From NCBI GenBank assembly GCA_007123065.1, contig SKSI01000045.1:1-22976 (forward strand): DNA of 22,976 bases, in the 5' to 3' direction. The stretch is from Bacteroidales bacterium (GTDB lineage Bacteria; Bacteroidota; Bacteroidia; Bacteroidales; UBA7960). This document shows positions 7,806 through 14,557 of this stretch, piece by piece. The notes below the pieces were generated by a model. The model was not told the DNA's origin. It saw only the letters and a list, made by a program, of their open reading frames with translations, and searched no databases. Within the stretch, counting starts at the first letter, position 1. Each line of letters begins with the position of its first letter. Both the position numbers and the translations under genes were made by a program.

Positions 7806-8891
7806 ATGGCATTAAACTGTGGAATTGTTGGCATCGCCGGGGCAGGCAAAACAACATTGTTCAACTCATTGGCGCGCGGGAAAAGTATTTCCGGACAGGT
7901 ACCCGGCCGGACCAACCTCGGGCAGTTTGATGTGCCTGATCCCAGGCTGGAAGCGTTGGCGAAAATTATAAAGCCGGCCAAGGTAACCCCAACAACGGTT
8001 GAGATTATTGATATTCCGGGACTCACAAAAGGAGGCAGCATGATAAAAGGTGGCAATCAGTTTCTGGCCGATATCAGGCAAACAGATGCCATCATACACG
8101 TGTTGCGGTGCTTTGACAGTGAAACTGTTCCTCACGTTGAAGGCTCCGTGAACCCGCTTCGTGACAAGGAGATCATTGACCTGGAGCTGATCACAAAGGA
8201 CCTTGAAACCGTCGAAAAAACGCGCGAACGGCTTCGCAAATTGGCTGCCGTGGGCGACAAAGACGGCAAGCACGGGGTGGAGGTACTTGACAACCTGATC
8301 GCACACTTCGAAGAGGGATTGCCGGCACGCTCATTCAAAATAAACAAACTGGATCAGAAATACATCGACGACTGCTTCCTGCTGACGATCAAACCCATAA
8401 TTTACGTTTGTAACGTTGACGAGTCGTCAGCAGCCACAGGAAACGCCCATGTGGAAGCAGTGCGCCCTGCCATTGAGGAAGAAGGACGTGAAATGCTGGT
8501 GATCGCTGCCGAAGCGGAATCGGAAATTGCCAGGTTAGAGGACGAAGAGGACCGTCAGGAATTTCTTAAAGATATGGACATTGAAGAACCTGCAGTGAAC
8601 AAACTGATCCGTGCCGCCTATCAAACACTGAAATTAAAAACATTTTTTACCGAAGGTCCGAAAGAAGTAAGGGCCTGGACCATTACCGAGGGCACACCGG
8701 CTCCAAAAGCCGCCAGTGTCATCCACAGTGATATGGAACGCGGCTTCATCCGTGCCGAAGTGATGAAGGTTAATGACTTCCTGACCCTTGGCTCAGAACA
8801 TGCGTGCAAGCAGGCCGGAAAATTCAACATTGAAGGGAAAAACTACATCGTGCAGGATGGCGATATCTTTCACGTGCGCTTCAATGTATAG
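7806..8891 (+). CDS. ychF: YchF/Obg-family ATPase, divergent P-loop variant
   Basis: A 361-residue P-loop protein of the Obg/YchF family, which bind ATP and associate with ribosomes. I chose ATG 7806 because a TTG eight codons earlier lies inside the predicted promoter. The N-terminal G domain has the P-loop GIAGAGKTT at about residues 9-17, DIPGLTKGG as G3 and NVDE as the YchF-type G4. The C-terminal DUF933/TGS-like domain is well conserved (FFTEGPKEVRAWTI, MERGFIRAEV, YIVQDGDIFHVRFNV). The P-loop and switch I differ from canonical YchF, which reads GLPNVGKST followed by FPFCTIEPN; here PGRTNLGQFDVPD follows. It may be a second, specialised YchF paralogue rather than the housekeeping copy. 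It is monocistronic, and its 3' end lies 6 nt from a convergent gene with no terminator visible. Confidence 0.9.
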   Translation: MALNCGIVGIAGAGKTTLFNSLARGKSISGQVPGRTNLGQFDVPDPRLEALAKIIKPAKVTPTTVEIIDIPGLTKGGSMIKGGNQFLADIRQTDAIIHVLRCFDSETVPHVEGSVNPLRDKEIIDLELITKDLETVEKTRERLRKLAAVGDKDGKHGVEVLDNLIAHFEEGLPARSFKINKLDQKYIDDCFLLTIKPIIYVCNVDESSAATGNAHVEAVRPAIEEEGREMLVIAAEAESEIARLEDEEDRQEFLKDMDIEEPAVNKLIRAAYQTLKLKTFFTEGPKEVRAWTITEGTPAPKAASVIHSDMERGFIRAEVMKVNDFLTLGSEHACKQAGKFNIEGKNYIVQDGDIFHVRFNV

Positions 8892-8897
8892 GATAGG

Positions 8898-9275
8898 CTA
8901 AAGCTCAAAAAAGGTTTTCAGTGATTCAAGATATACATCCTTCCAACCTTCCAGCATATTACCATAAGCATCATCAGGAATATCCGTGTGCTCAATCCGG
9001 ATCTGACAGTAAGCTTTTTCGGGAAATATTTTTATTGAGACTTCAGAGTGATGATTCTCACCAAAATACCAGATTTGCTGAATGGATTTATTGGGTTCAA
9101 AGGCGATGTTTTTTCCGGTGATATAGCCATCCAGCATCATAAATTCAGAGCCGGGTTCCTCACTCATCACGGCAGGTTCACCTGTCCATAACTCAATGGT
9201 AAACGGATTCGTTAGCGCCAGATAAACCTCTTCAGGTGTTGCCTTGATTCGGGTTTGTAATTTGATAGACTTCAT
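8898..9275 (-). CDS. SRPBCC (AHSA1-like) small ligand-binding-fold protein
   Basis: A 125-residue protein of the START/SRPBCC helix-grip fold, nearest to the Activator of Hsp90 ATPase homologue 1 (AHSA1) group. Typical features are the N-terminal IKLQTRIKATPEEVYLALTNP, the GSEFMMLDGYITGKNIAF strand pair, the IQQIWYFGENHHSEVSI segment, and a C-terminal helix with GWKDVYLESLKTFF. There is no signal peptide, so it is cytosolic. The ligand and role of this group are unknown. Its ATG is preceded, after a single nucleotide, by a 126-bp hexamer array that fills most of the gap to glgB, which lies upstream on the same strand. No separate promoter is visible, so it is either read through from glgB or driven from within the repeat. 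Confidence 0.85.
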   Translation of the reverse strand: MKSIKLQTRIKATPEEVYLALTNPFTIELWTGEPAVMSEEPGSEFMMLDGYITGKNIAFEPNKSIQQIWYFGENHHSEVSIKIFPEKAYCQIRIEHTDIPDDAYGNMLEGWKDVYLESLKTFFEL

Positions 9276-9276
9276 T

Positions 9277-9402
9277 GTTAAGGTTAAGGTTGAGGTTAAG
9301 GTTAAGGTTGAGGTTAAGGTTGAGGTTGAGGTTGAGGTTGAGGTTGAGGTTAAGGTTAAGATTAAGATTAAGATTAAGATTAAGATTAAGATTAAGATTA
9401 AG
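9277..9402 (+). repeat. Hexanucleotide array 1 (21 units of GTTAAG / GTTGAG / ATTAAG)
   Basis: Twenty-one uninterrupted hexamers in strict register. The first fourteen are GTTAAG or GTTGAG, including five consecutive GTTGAG units at 9319-9348. The last seven are all ATTAAG. Its left edge is 1 nt from the start codon of the SRPBCC gene, so the array is the gene's immediate 5' side. Its right edge runs into a hairpin-containing segment shared with array 2. Confidence 0.98.
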
Positions 9403-9404
9403 AG

Positions 9405-9446
9405 ACACAGGGCTTGATCTATGTGCTGAAATACATCTGAGGTTAA
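9405..9446. repeat. Conserved tail of composite element, copy 1
   Basis: A segment starting CACAGGGCTTGA and ending GGTTAA follows array 1. It aligns without gaps over about 41 positions with the segment after array 2, with roughly 30 identities by hand count, including CACAGGGCTTGA, GAAATA and GGTTAA. The hairpin is imperfect here (ACACAGG against TCTATGT). The glgB stop codon lies inside the closing GGTTAA. Confidence 0.7.
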
Positions 9447-11440
9447 TTGGTTTTTTTTAAAACAAAGCTGCAGAGCGACGGGATATACAATTTTAATTCT
9501 CCGAACGTGCTGTCTGAGTCGGCCGGGTAGATGACAGATGGATCAATTCTGTCAAAACCGCCAAACTTTTGGGAATCAGTATTAAGAACCATTTTATAAT
9601 TGCCTTCAGGAACTTGCACTGCATAATCGGTATAAGACCTGAACGGGCTGAAGTTGAATACAAACAAGAATTCCCCGCGGCCAAAGATAAGCACCTGATC
9701 GGAAACATGCTCTTTGAAGAGGTTAATGTGTTCTTTACAAAGCAATTCATTTGTTGTAAACAGCCGGATCATTTTCGCATCAAAGGCAGCCAGATATTTG
9801 TATTTCAGACCGGGATGGTCAGCAAGATTCCATTGTCGCCGTGCATAATGGTATGACCAATTGTTGTGGGCATTGGGAAAATCGATCCATTCCGGGTGGC
9901 CAAATTCATTCCCCATAAAATTCAGATATCCGTTTCCGGCTGTTGCCAGGGTAATTAAACGTATCATCTTGTGCAGTGCCATTCCATTATCAACAGTCAG
10001 GTTGCGGCTGTCTTTATGCATATTGTGATACATTTCCTGATCCATCAGCCAGAAAATAATGGTCTTATCACCCACCAATGCCTGATCATGGGATTCAGCG
10101 TAATGGATGGTTTTTTCTTCAAGACGTTTGCCTTTGAGCTGATGGAATATTTCCCCGACGTGCCAGAAATCCACTTTCTTTTCTTTAATGGTTCTGATCC
10201 AGAAATCGGGCACACCCATTGCAAGTCTGTAATCAAAGCCAATACCGCCCAAACTTTGCGGCGTTGCCAAACCGGGCATTCCACTCATCTCTTCTGCCAC
10301 GGTAAATGCCTGCGGGCTGAATTCGTGTATCAGGTGGTTAGCCAGATACAAGTAAACAATGGCGTCCTCATCCTGATTCAAATTAAAATACTGATCATAA
10401 CCGCGGAAGTCTGAGCCCAAACCATGGTCAAGGTAAAGCATACTGGTAACACCATCGAACCTGAACCCATCAAAACGAAACTCTTCAAGCCAATAGCGGC
10501 AGTTTGAAAGCAAAAAATGGAGCACTTCATCCTTACCATAATCAAAGCAGCGACTGTCCCATGCAGGATGATCTCCTCTCGGACCATCGTGAAAAAACTG
10601 ATAATAGGTGCCATCATAACGGCTGATGCCTTCAATTTCATTTTTTACGGCATGCGAATGCACCAGGTCCATGATTACATAAATACCCCGTCCGTGGGCA
10701 TCATCAACCAATGCTTTAAGTTCTTCAGGAGTACCAAATCGTGAAGAAGGTGCGAAAAAATTACTCACATGATAACCAAACGAACCATAAAAGGGATGCT
10801 CCTGAACAGCCATCAGTTGAATGGTATTATAGCCTGCTTTTTCAATCCGGGGCAACACTTGCACCCGAAACTCTTCCCAGGTACCCACCTTGTAGCCTTC
10901 AGTAGCCATGCCCGGATGAGATTCGTACACCAATGGGCAAGCCGGTGGTTCAACGGGTGCATTATGTTTCCATTTATAGGGTTTCTCCGGATGCCAGACC
11001 TGTGCATTGAACACAAGCGTATGAGAATCCTGCACCACGCGTCTGGCCCAGGCCGGAATACGGTCAGCGGAACCTCCCTCCCAGCAAATGTGAAGTTTGT
11101 ATTGATCGTTGTGCTGAAACAAGTCATGAGAAATTCGCATTTCCCATTTACCATCCCCAACAGGTTTCATGGTATACCGCTCGTCAGGCAGCCAGGAGGT
11201 AAAATCTGCCAACAGATAAATCTTGGTGGCATTGGGTGCCCATTCTCTCAGGATCCAGGACGACGCATCACGATGCATCCCAAAATAATGATATCCCATA
11301 GCAAACGCTGCCAGCGACCCGGATTGACCACCAAGTTGCTGAGCTTTGTTCCAGGCTTTTCGCAACCTGCCTGAGATCGTACGCAGATGCGGCTGAAGCC
11401 CGGCATCCTTATTAACATAATCAGGAATAAATTTTGTCAT
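9443..11440 (-). CDS. glgB: 1,4-alpha-glucan branching enzyme (GH13, eukaryote-like type)
   Basis: Cytosolic enzyme that makes alpha-1,6 branches in glycogen. The 665 residues have an N-terminal CBM48 module (LREWAPNATKIYLLADFTSW, about 64-83). A GH13 barrel follows with GYNTIQLMAVQEHPFYGSFGYHV near 203-224 and DLVHSHAV near 258-265. The catalytic nucleophile is Asp329 in FRFDGVTSM, the acid/base is Glu383 in TVAEEMSGMP, and Asp452 lies in ESHDQ. The C-terminal all-beta domain ends FVLKKTN. The SHAVKNE and AEEMSGMP forms resemble the eukaryotic GBE1-like GH13 branch rather than E. coli GlgB. No glgA or glgC is adjacent. The stop codon falls in the conserved tail of the hexamer element. The ATG is divergent from feoAB, with 152 bp between them; I saw no clear minus-strand promoter there. 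Confidence 0.93.
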   Translation of the reverse strand: MTKFIPDYVNKDAGLQPHLRTISGRLRKAWNKAQQLGGQSGSLAAFAMGYHYFGMHRDASSWILREWAPNATKIYLLADFTSWLPDERYTMKPVGDGKWEMRISHDLFQHNDQYKLHICWEGGSADRIPAWARRVVQDSHTLVFNAQVWHPEKPYKWKHNAPVEPPACPLVYESHPGMATEGYKVGTWEEFRVQVLPRIEKAGYNTIQLMAVQEHPFYGSFGYHVSNFFAPSSRFGTPEELKALVDDAHGRGIYVIMDLVHSHAVKNEIEGISRYDGTYYQFFHDGPRGDHPAWDSRCFDYGKDEVLHFLLSNCRYWLEEFRFDGFRFDGVTSMLYLDHGLGSDFRGYDQYFNLNQDEDAIVYLYLANHLIHEFSPQAFTVAEEMSGMPGLATPQSLGGIGFDYRLAMGVPDFWIRTIKEKKVDFWHVGEIFHQLKGKRLEEKTIHYAESHDQALVGDKTIIFWLMDQEMYHNMHKDSRNLTVDNGMALHKMIRLITLATAGNGYLNFMGNEFGHPEWIDFPNAHNNWSYHYARRQWNLADHPGLKYKYLAAFDAKMIRLFTTNELLCKEHINLFKEHVSDQVLIFGRGEFLFVFNFSPFRSYTDYAVQVPEGNYKMVLNTDSQKFGGFDRIDPSVIYPADSDSTFGELKLYIPSLCSFVLKKTN

Positions 11441-11515
11441 ATTGTTAGTAATGAATGTTAAAGATAAACTATTTTTTCGTACAAAGCCGGATACAAGTTA
11501 TGGTTTAAATTATTC

Positions 11516-11546
11516 TTGTCAGCAAGCAATTTTTTAATTACTTTTG
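11516..11546 (+). promoter_or_regulatory. feoAB promoter (Bacteroidota type)
   Basis: TTG (11516-11518), a 20-nt spacer and TACTTTTG (11539-11546) match the -33/-7 consensus well. The predicted start is near 11553, giving a leader of about 40 nt. I saw no convincing Fur-type inverted repeat over it. Confidence 0.65.
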
Positions 11547-11592
11547 CATTGTTTTAATTCAATCTTAATAAATACAGCACATCCATATTTCC

Positions 11593-14115
11593 ATGACATT
11601 ATTTGATTTACAGAATGGGGAAAAGGGAATAATCACTAAAGTAAAAGGGCGTGGAGGTTTTCGCAGGCGCATCATTGAGATGGGCTTTGTGGTTGGCAAA
11701 ACTGTTCAGGTCATTAAAAAGGCGCCGCTGCGTGATCCGATCGAATACAACATTATGGGTTACAATGTCTCGCTAAGGCGCAGTGAGGCGAAACTTATTG
11801 AAGTAATACCCGAGTCCGATTTTCGTCCATCAAAGGAGCAATCTTTTGACGGCGTTCTGTATACAGAGAAGTCCGCAACTTTTCGAAAACCCGGAAGCAA
11901 CATCAATGTTGCCCTGGTGGGCAATCCAAACAGTGGGAAAACAACCTTTTTCAACCACGCTTCGGGATCAAGGGAGCGTGTCGGGAATTACAGTGGCGTG
12001 ACTGTGGATGCAAAAGAAGCCCGTTACCAGCACAAGGGTTATCGTTTTAACATCACTGACCTGCCCGGAACATATTCTATTTCCGCATACACGCCGGAAG
12101 AGGTGTTCGTGCGGGATTTCATTACAGAGAAGTTTCCGGATGTAGTGATCAACATTGTAGACGGATCCAATCTGGAGCGCAACCTTTATTTGACTACGCA
12201 GTTGATTGACATGGACATTCGCGTGGTGATGGTACTGAACATGTATGACGAGCTTCAGGATAAGGGTGATATTCTTGATTACGAGAACCTGGGAAAGATG
12301 ATTGGAATCCCCATTGTGCCTGCAGTGAGCTCAAAAGGAAAAGGCATACGTGAGGTTTTTGACAAGGTGATTGAGGTTTACGAAGACAGGGATGATATAC
12401 AACGACACATCCATATCAATTATGGAAGCATCGTTGAGGGGTCGATTGGAAAAGTGCAGGATCAGATCAAGGTTAAAGGGAATGAGCACCTTACTGACAT
12501 TATCTCTTCCCGGTTTTTGTCTGTCAAACTTCTGGAAAATGACAAAGAAGCACAAAAAACGATCAAAAAGTTTTGCAAAAACAGTGAACAGATCCTGGAA
12601 GAGTCGGAACGTGAGTCTGTTAAAATAGAAAAAGAATTTGGAGAACCGGCAGAGTCGGTAATTACCGATTTAAAATACGGTTTTATCTCCGGGGCATTGA
12701 AAGAGACTTTAGAACCGGGGCCGACTGAAAAGAGAAAAATGAGTGAGATAATCGATACCATACTGACTCATAAGGTCTTTGGTTTTCCAATTTTTCTTTT
12801 CTTCATGTGGGTGATGTTTTCAGTTACTTTCCTTCTGGGGGCTTACCCGATGGATTGGATCGAAGGGGGTGTAGATGCTTTGGCCGGTTACCTGAACCAA
12901 AACATGCAGGCCGGGCCATTTAAAGATCTCCTTGTAAATGGTGTAGTAAGTGGCGTGGGGGGTGTCATCGTATTTCTTCCCAATATCATGATCTTGTTTT
13001 TCTTTATAAGCCTGATGGAAGATACCGGTTATATGTCGCGTGCCGTATTCATCATGGATAAACTGATGCACAGGATAGGGCTGCATGGCAAATCATTTAT
13101 CCCGATGCTTATGGGATTCGGTTGCAATGTACCTGCAATCATGGCGACCCGCACGCTCTCTAACCGCAATGACCGGATGCTGACGATGCTGATCAATCCG
13201 TTCATCTCGTGCAGCGCCCGTTTGCCGATCTATGTGTTGTTCATATCAGCCTTTTTTGTCAGCTACCGGGGCACTATGTTGTTCATTATTTATGCTATAG
13301 GAATTTTGGTCGCGATTGGCACGGCAATCCTGTTTAAGAAAACGCTGTTCCGTTCAGAAGAAGCTCCTTTTGTTATGGAGCTGCCACCCTACCGCATCCC
13401 AACCATGAAAGCCATAACCCTGCACATGTGGAGCAAAGCGGTTCACTACCTGAAGAAGATAAGCGGGATCATTCTGGTGGCATCCGTCATCATTTGGGCA
13501 CTGGGTTATTTTCCAAACGGTTCAAATTATACTGACACCGTGGAAAATAAAACGGCAAGCATTGAAACGGAGTACGCTTTACTTAAGAACGAGGTTAGTT
13601 CCGGGGATACCTTGACATTATCGCACCTTAACCTGGAAAAAGAGATGGCCATCAGGAACATGGAATCCGCTTTGTACCTGGAACGTCAGGAAAACAGCTA
13701 CATTGGAAGGCTTGGAAAAACAATTCAACCTGTTATGGCACCATTGGGATTTGACTGGAAGATGACGATCAGTATCATCTCGGGACTTGCTGCAAAAGAG
13801 ATTGTTGTCAGTACGCTGGCCGTTTTATATCAGGTTGATGAAACAGTACATACACACAGTCAAAGCCTCGTGGAAAAAATTCAAAACCAGGTTTATACTT
13901 CAGGACCACGCCAGGGAGAACCTGTATTCACACCATTGGTGGCGCTGTCATTTATGCTGTTTGTTCTGCTGTATTTTCCCTGCATTGGGGTGATCGCCAC
14001 CATAAGTCGCGAATCGGGACATTGGAAATGGGGAATGTTTACAGTGATTTATACAACGGCAGTTGCATGGATCGTGGCATTCCTGGTATATCAGACAGGA
14101 AGTTTGTTTTTGTAG
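11593..14115 (+). CDS. feoB: Ferrous iron transporter, FeoA-FeoB fusion
   Basis: Inner-membrane Fe(II) uptake protein of 840 residues. Residues 1-72 are a FeoA-like SH3 domain (GEKGIITKVKGRGGFRRRIIEMGF), fused to FeoB by a linker of about 30 residues. The GTPase domain has G1 GNPNSGKT (110-117), G3 DLPG (156-159), G4 NMYD (216-219) and G5 SSKG near 246. A helical spacer domain follows (about 280-380). The membrane part starts near residue 395 and carries the two gate motifs GFGCNVPAIMATR (Cys511) and NPFISCSARLPIYVLF (Cys540). A soluble, helix-rich insert of about 60 residues (645-705) sits before the GRLGKTIQPV segment. It is followed after 18 nt by a FeoB-associated small protein, so the two form an operon. 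A good promoter lies upstream. Confidence 0.96.
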   Translation: MTLFDLQNGEKGIITKVKGRGGFRRRIIEMGFVVGKTVQVIKKAPLRDPIEYNIMGYNVSLRRSEAKLIEVIPESDFRPSKEQSFDGVLYTEKSATFRKPGSNINVALVGNPNSGKTTFFNHASGSRERVGNYSGVTVDAKEARYQHKGYRFNITDLPGTYSISAYTPEEVFVRDFITEKFPDVVINIVDGSNLERNLYLTTQLIDMDIRVVMVLNMYDELQDKGDILDYENLGKMIGIPIVPAVSSKGKGIREVFDKVIEVYEDRDDIQRHIHINYGSIVEGSIGKVQDQIKVKGNEHLTDIISSRFLSVKLLENDKEAQKTIKKFCKNSEQILEESERESVKIEKEFGEPAESVITDLKYGFISGALKETLEPGPTEKRKMSEIIDTILTHKVFGFPIFLFFMWVMFSVTFLLGAYPMDWIEGGVDALAGYLNQNMQAGPFKDLLVNGVVSGVGGVIVFLPNIMILFFFISLMEDTGYMSRAVFIMDKLMHRIGLHGKSFIPMLMGFGCNVPAIMATRTLSNRNDRMLTMLINPFISCSARLPIYVLFISAFFVSYRGTMLFIIYAIGILVAIGTAILFKKTLFRSEEAPFVMELPPYRIPTMKAITLHMWSKAVHYLKKISGIILVASVIIWALGYFPNGSNYTDTVENKTASIETEYALLKNEVSSGDTLTLSHLNLEKEMAIRNMESALYLERQENSYIGRLGKTIQPVMAPLGFDWKMTISIISGLAAKEIVVSTLAVLYQVDETVHTHSQSLVEKIQNQVYTSGPRQGEPVFTPLVALSFMLFVLLYFPCIGVIATISRESGHWKWGMFTVIYTTAVAWIVAFLVYQTGSLFL

Positions 14116-14133
14116 TTAATTTATAATGACAAT

Positions 14134-14295
14134 ATGATTACACAATGGGTCATAACGGGAATCATCCTGCTGGCAGCTACGGTTTGGGCCGGATACAAGA
14201 TATATAAGTATTTCTTTAATAAACCAAAAAGAAAAAATAACGCTTGTGATCATTTTTCAGGAGATTGTTCTGAATGCATGAAGCATTTAGGTTAA
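14134..14295 (+). CDS. FeoB-associated Cys-rich membrane protein (53 aa)
   Basis: A 53-codon gene beginning ATG at 14134, 18 nt after the feoB stop. The product has one N-terminal membrane helix (about residues 5-27, GIILLAATVWAGYKIYKYFF), then a basic KPKRKN stretch and a short cysteine tail, ACDHFSGDCSECMKHLG, with Cys38, Cys45 and Cys48. This layout is that of the small FeoB-associated Cys-rich membrane proteins (Pfam FeoB_associated) found after feoB in Bacteroidota. The cysteines may bind iron during transport; that is inference. Its TAA stop is formed by the first GTTAAG unit of hexamer array 2, so the C-terminus is set by the repeat. Confidence 0.8.
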   Translation: MITQWVITGIILLAATVWAGYKIYKYFFNKPKRKNNACDHFSGDCSECMKHLG

Positions 14296-14458
14296 GGTTA
14301 AGGTTAAGGTTAAGGTTAAGGTTAAGATTAAGATTAAGATTAAGATTGAGATTGAGACTGAGCGTAAGCGAAGTCCCGAGAGTTTACGATTCGGGATTAA
14401 GATTAAGATTGAGACTGAGCGTAAGCGAAGTCCCGAGAGTTTACGATTCGGGATTAAG
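14291..14458 (+). repeat. Hexanucleotide array 2, interrupted, with a 57-bp tandem duplication
   Basis: Six GTTAAG, three ATTAAG, two ATTGAG and one ACTGAG unit (14291-14362) run in the same orientation and register as array 1. They continue into a non-hexameric segment ending ATTCGGG (14395). A block of 57 bp is then repeated (14345-14401 and 14402-14458), each copy made of hexamers plus the same 33-bp insert. The insert carries TCCCGA and TCGGGA, which can pair over an 11-nt loop. The array lies between the 3' ends of the feo operon and recQ. Confidence 0.95.
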
Positions 14459-14485
14459 ATTATGGTGATGTTATACCACCAGTAG

Positions 14486-14527
14486 GCACAGGGCTTGACC
14501 TGTGCACGGAAATATCTTATGGGTTAA
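14486..14527. repeat. Conserved tail of composite element, copy 2, with perfect hairpin
   Basis: The segment matches the one after array 1 (CACAGGGCTTGA, GAAATA, GGTTAA at the same spacing). Here the hairpin is perfect: GCACAGG (14486-14492) pairs with CCTGTGC (14499-14505) over a 6-nt loop. It lies 3' of both the feo operon and recQ. It could act in transcript ending or stability, but no T-run follows it. Confidence 0.7.
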
Positions 14528-14557
14528 GGCTGAGGGGATGGGAAATAGCGTCCGGTT

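Noticed and set aside
9277..9402. Telomere of a linear replicon
   Set aside because: Three internal copies lie between ordinary genes in the middle of the sequence; the telomere-like look comes only from the GGTTAA unit.
9277..9402. Frameshift phase variation by repeat slippage
   Set aside because: The units are 6 bp and lie outside coding sequence, so slippage cannot change a reading frame; only spacing effects are possible.
9275..9460. Plus-strand frame encoding a Leu-Arg dipeptide repeat through array 1
   Set aside because: It is only the translation of the hexamer repeat, has no start region or domain of its own, and the same artefact appears in array 2.
10769..11374. Antisense frame of 201 codons across glgB
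   Set aside because: It lies fully within the CBM48 and barrel coding region of glgB, which has all its catalytic motifs.
11441..11592. Fur box in front of feoAB
   Set aside because: No convincing Fur-type inverted repeat could be found in the intergenic region.
14274..14468. Plus-strand frame with Leu-Arg repeats and a duplicated VSEVPRVYDSG segment
   Set aside because: The pattern follows from the hexamers and the 57-bp duplication. The real gene here is the 53-residue FeoB-associated protein in another frame.
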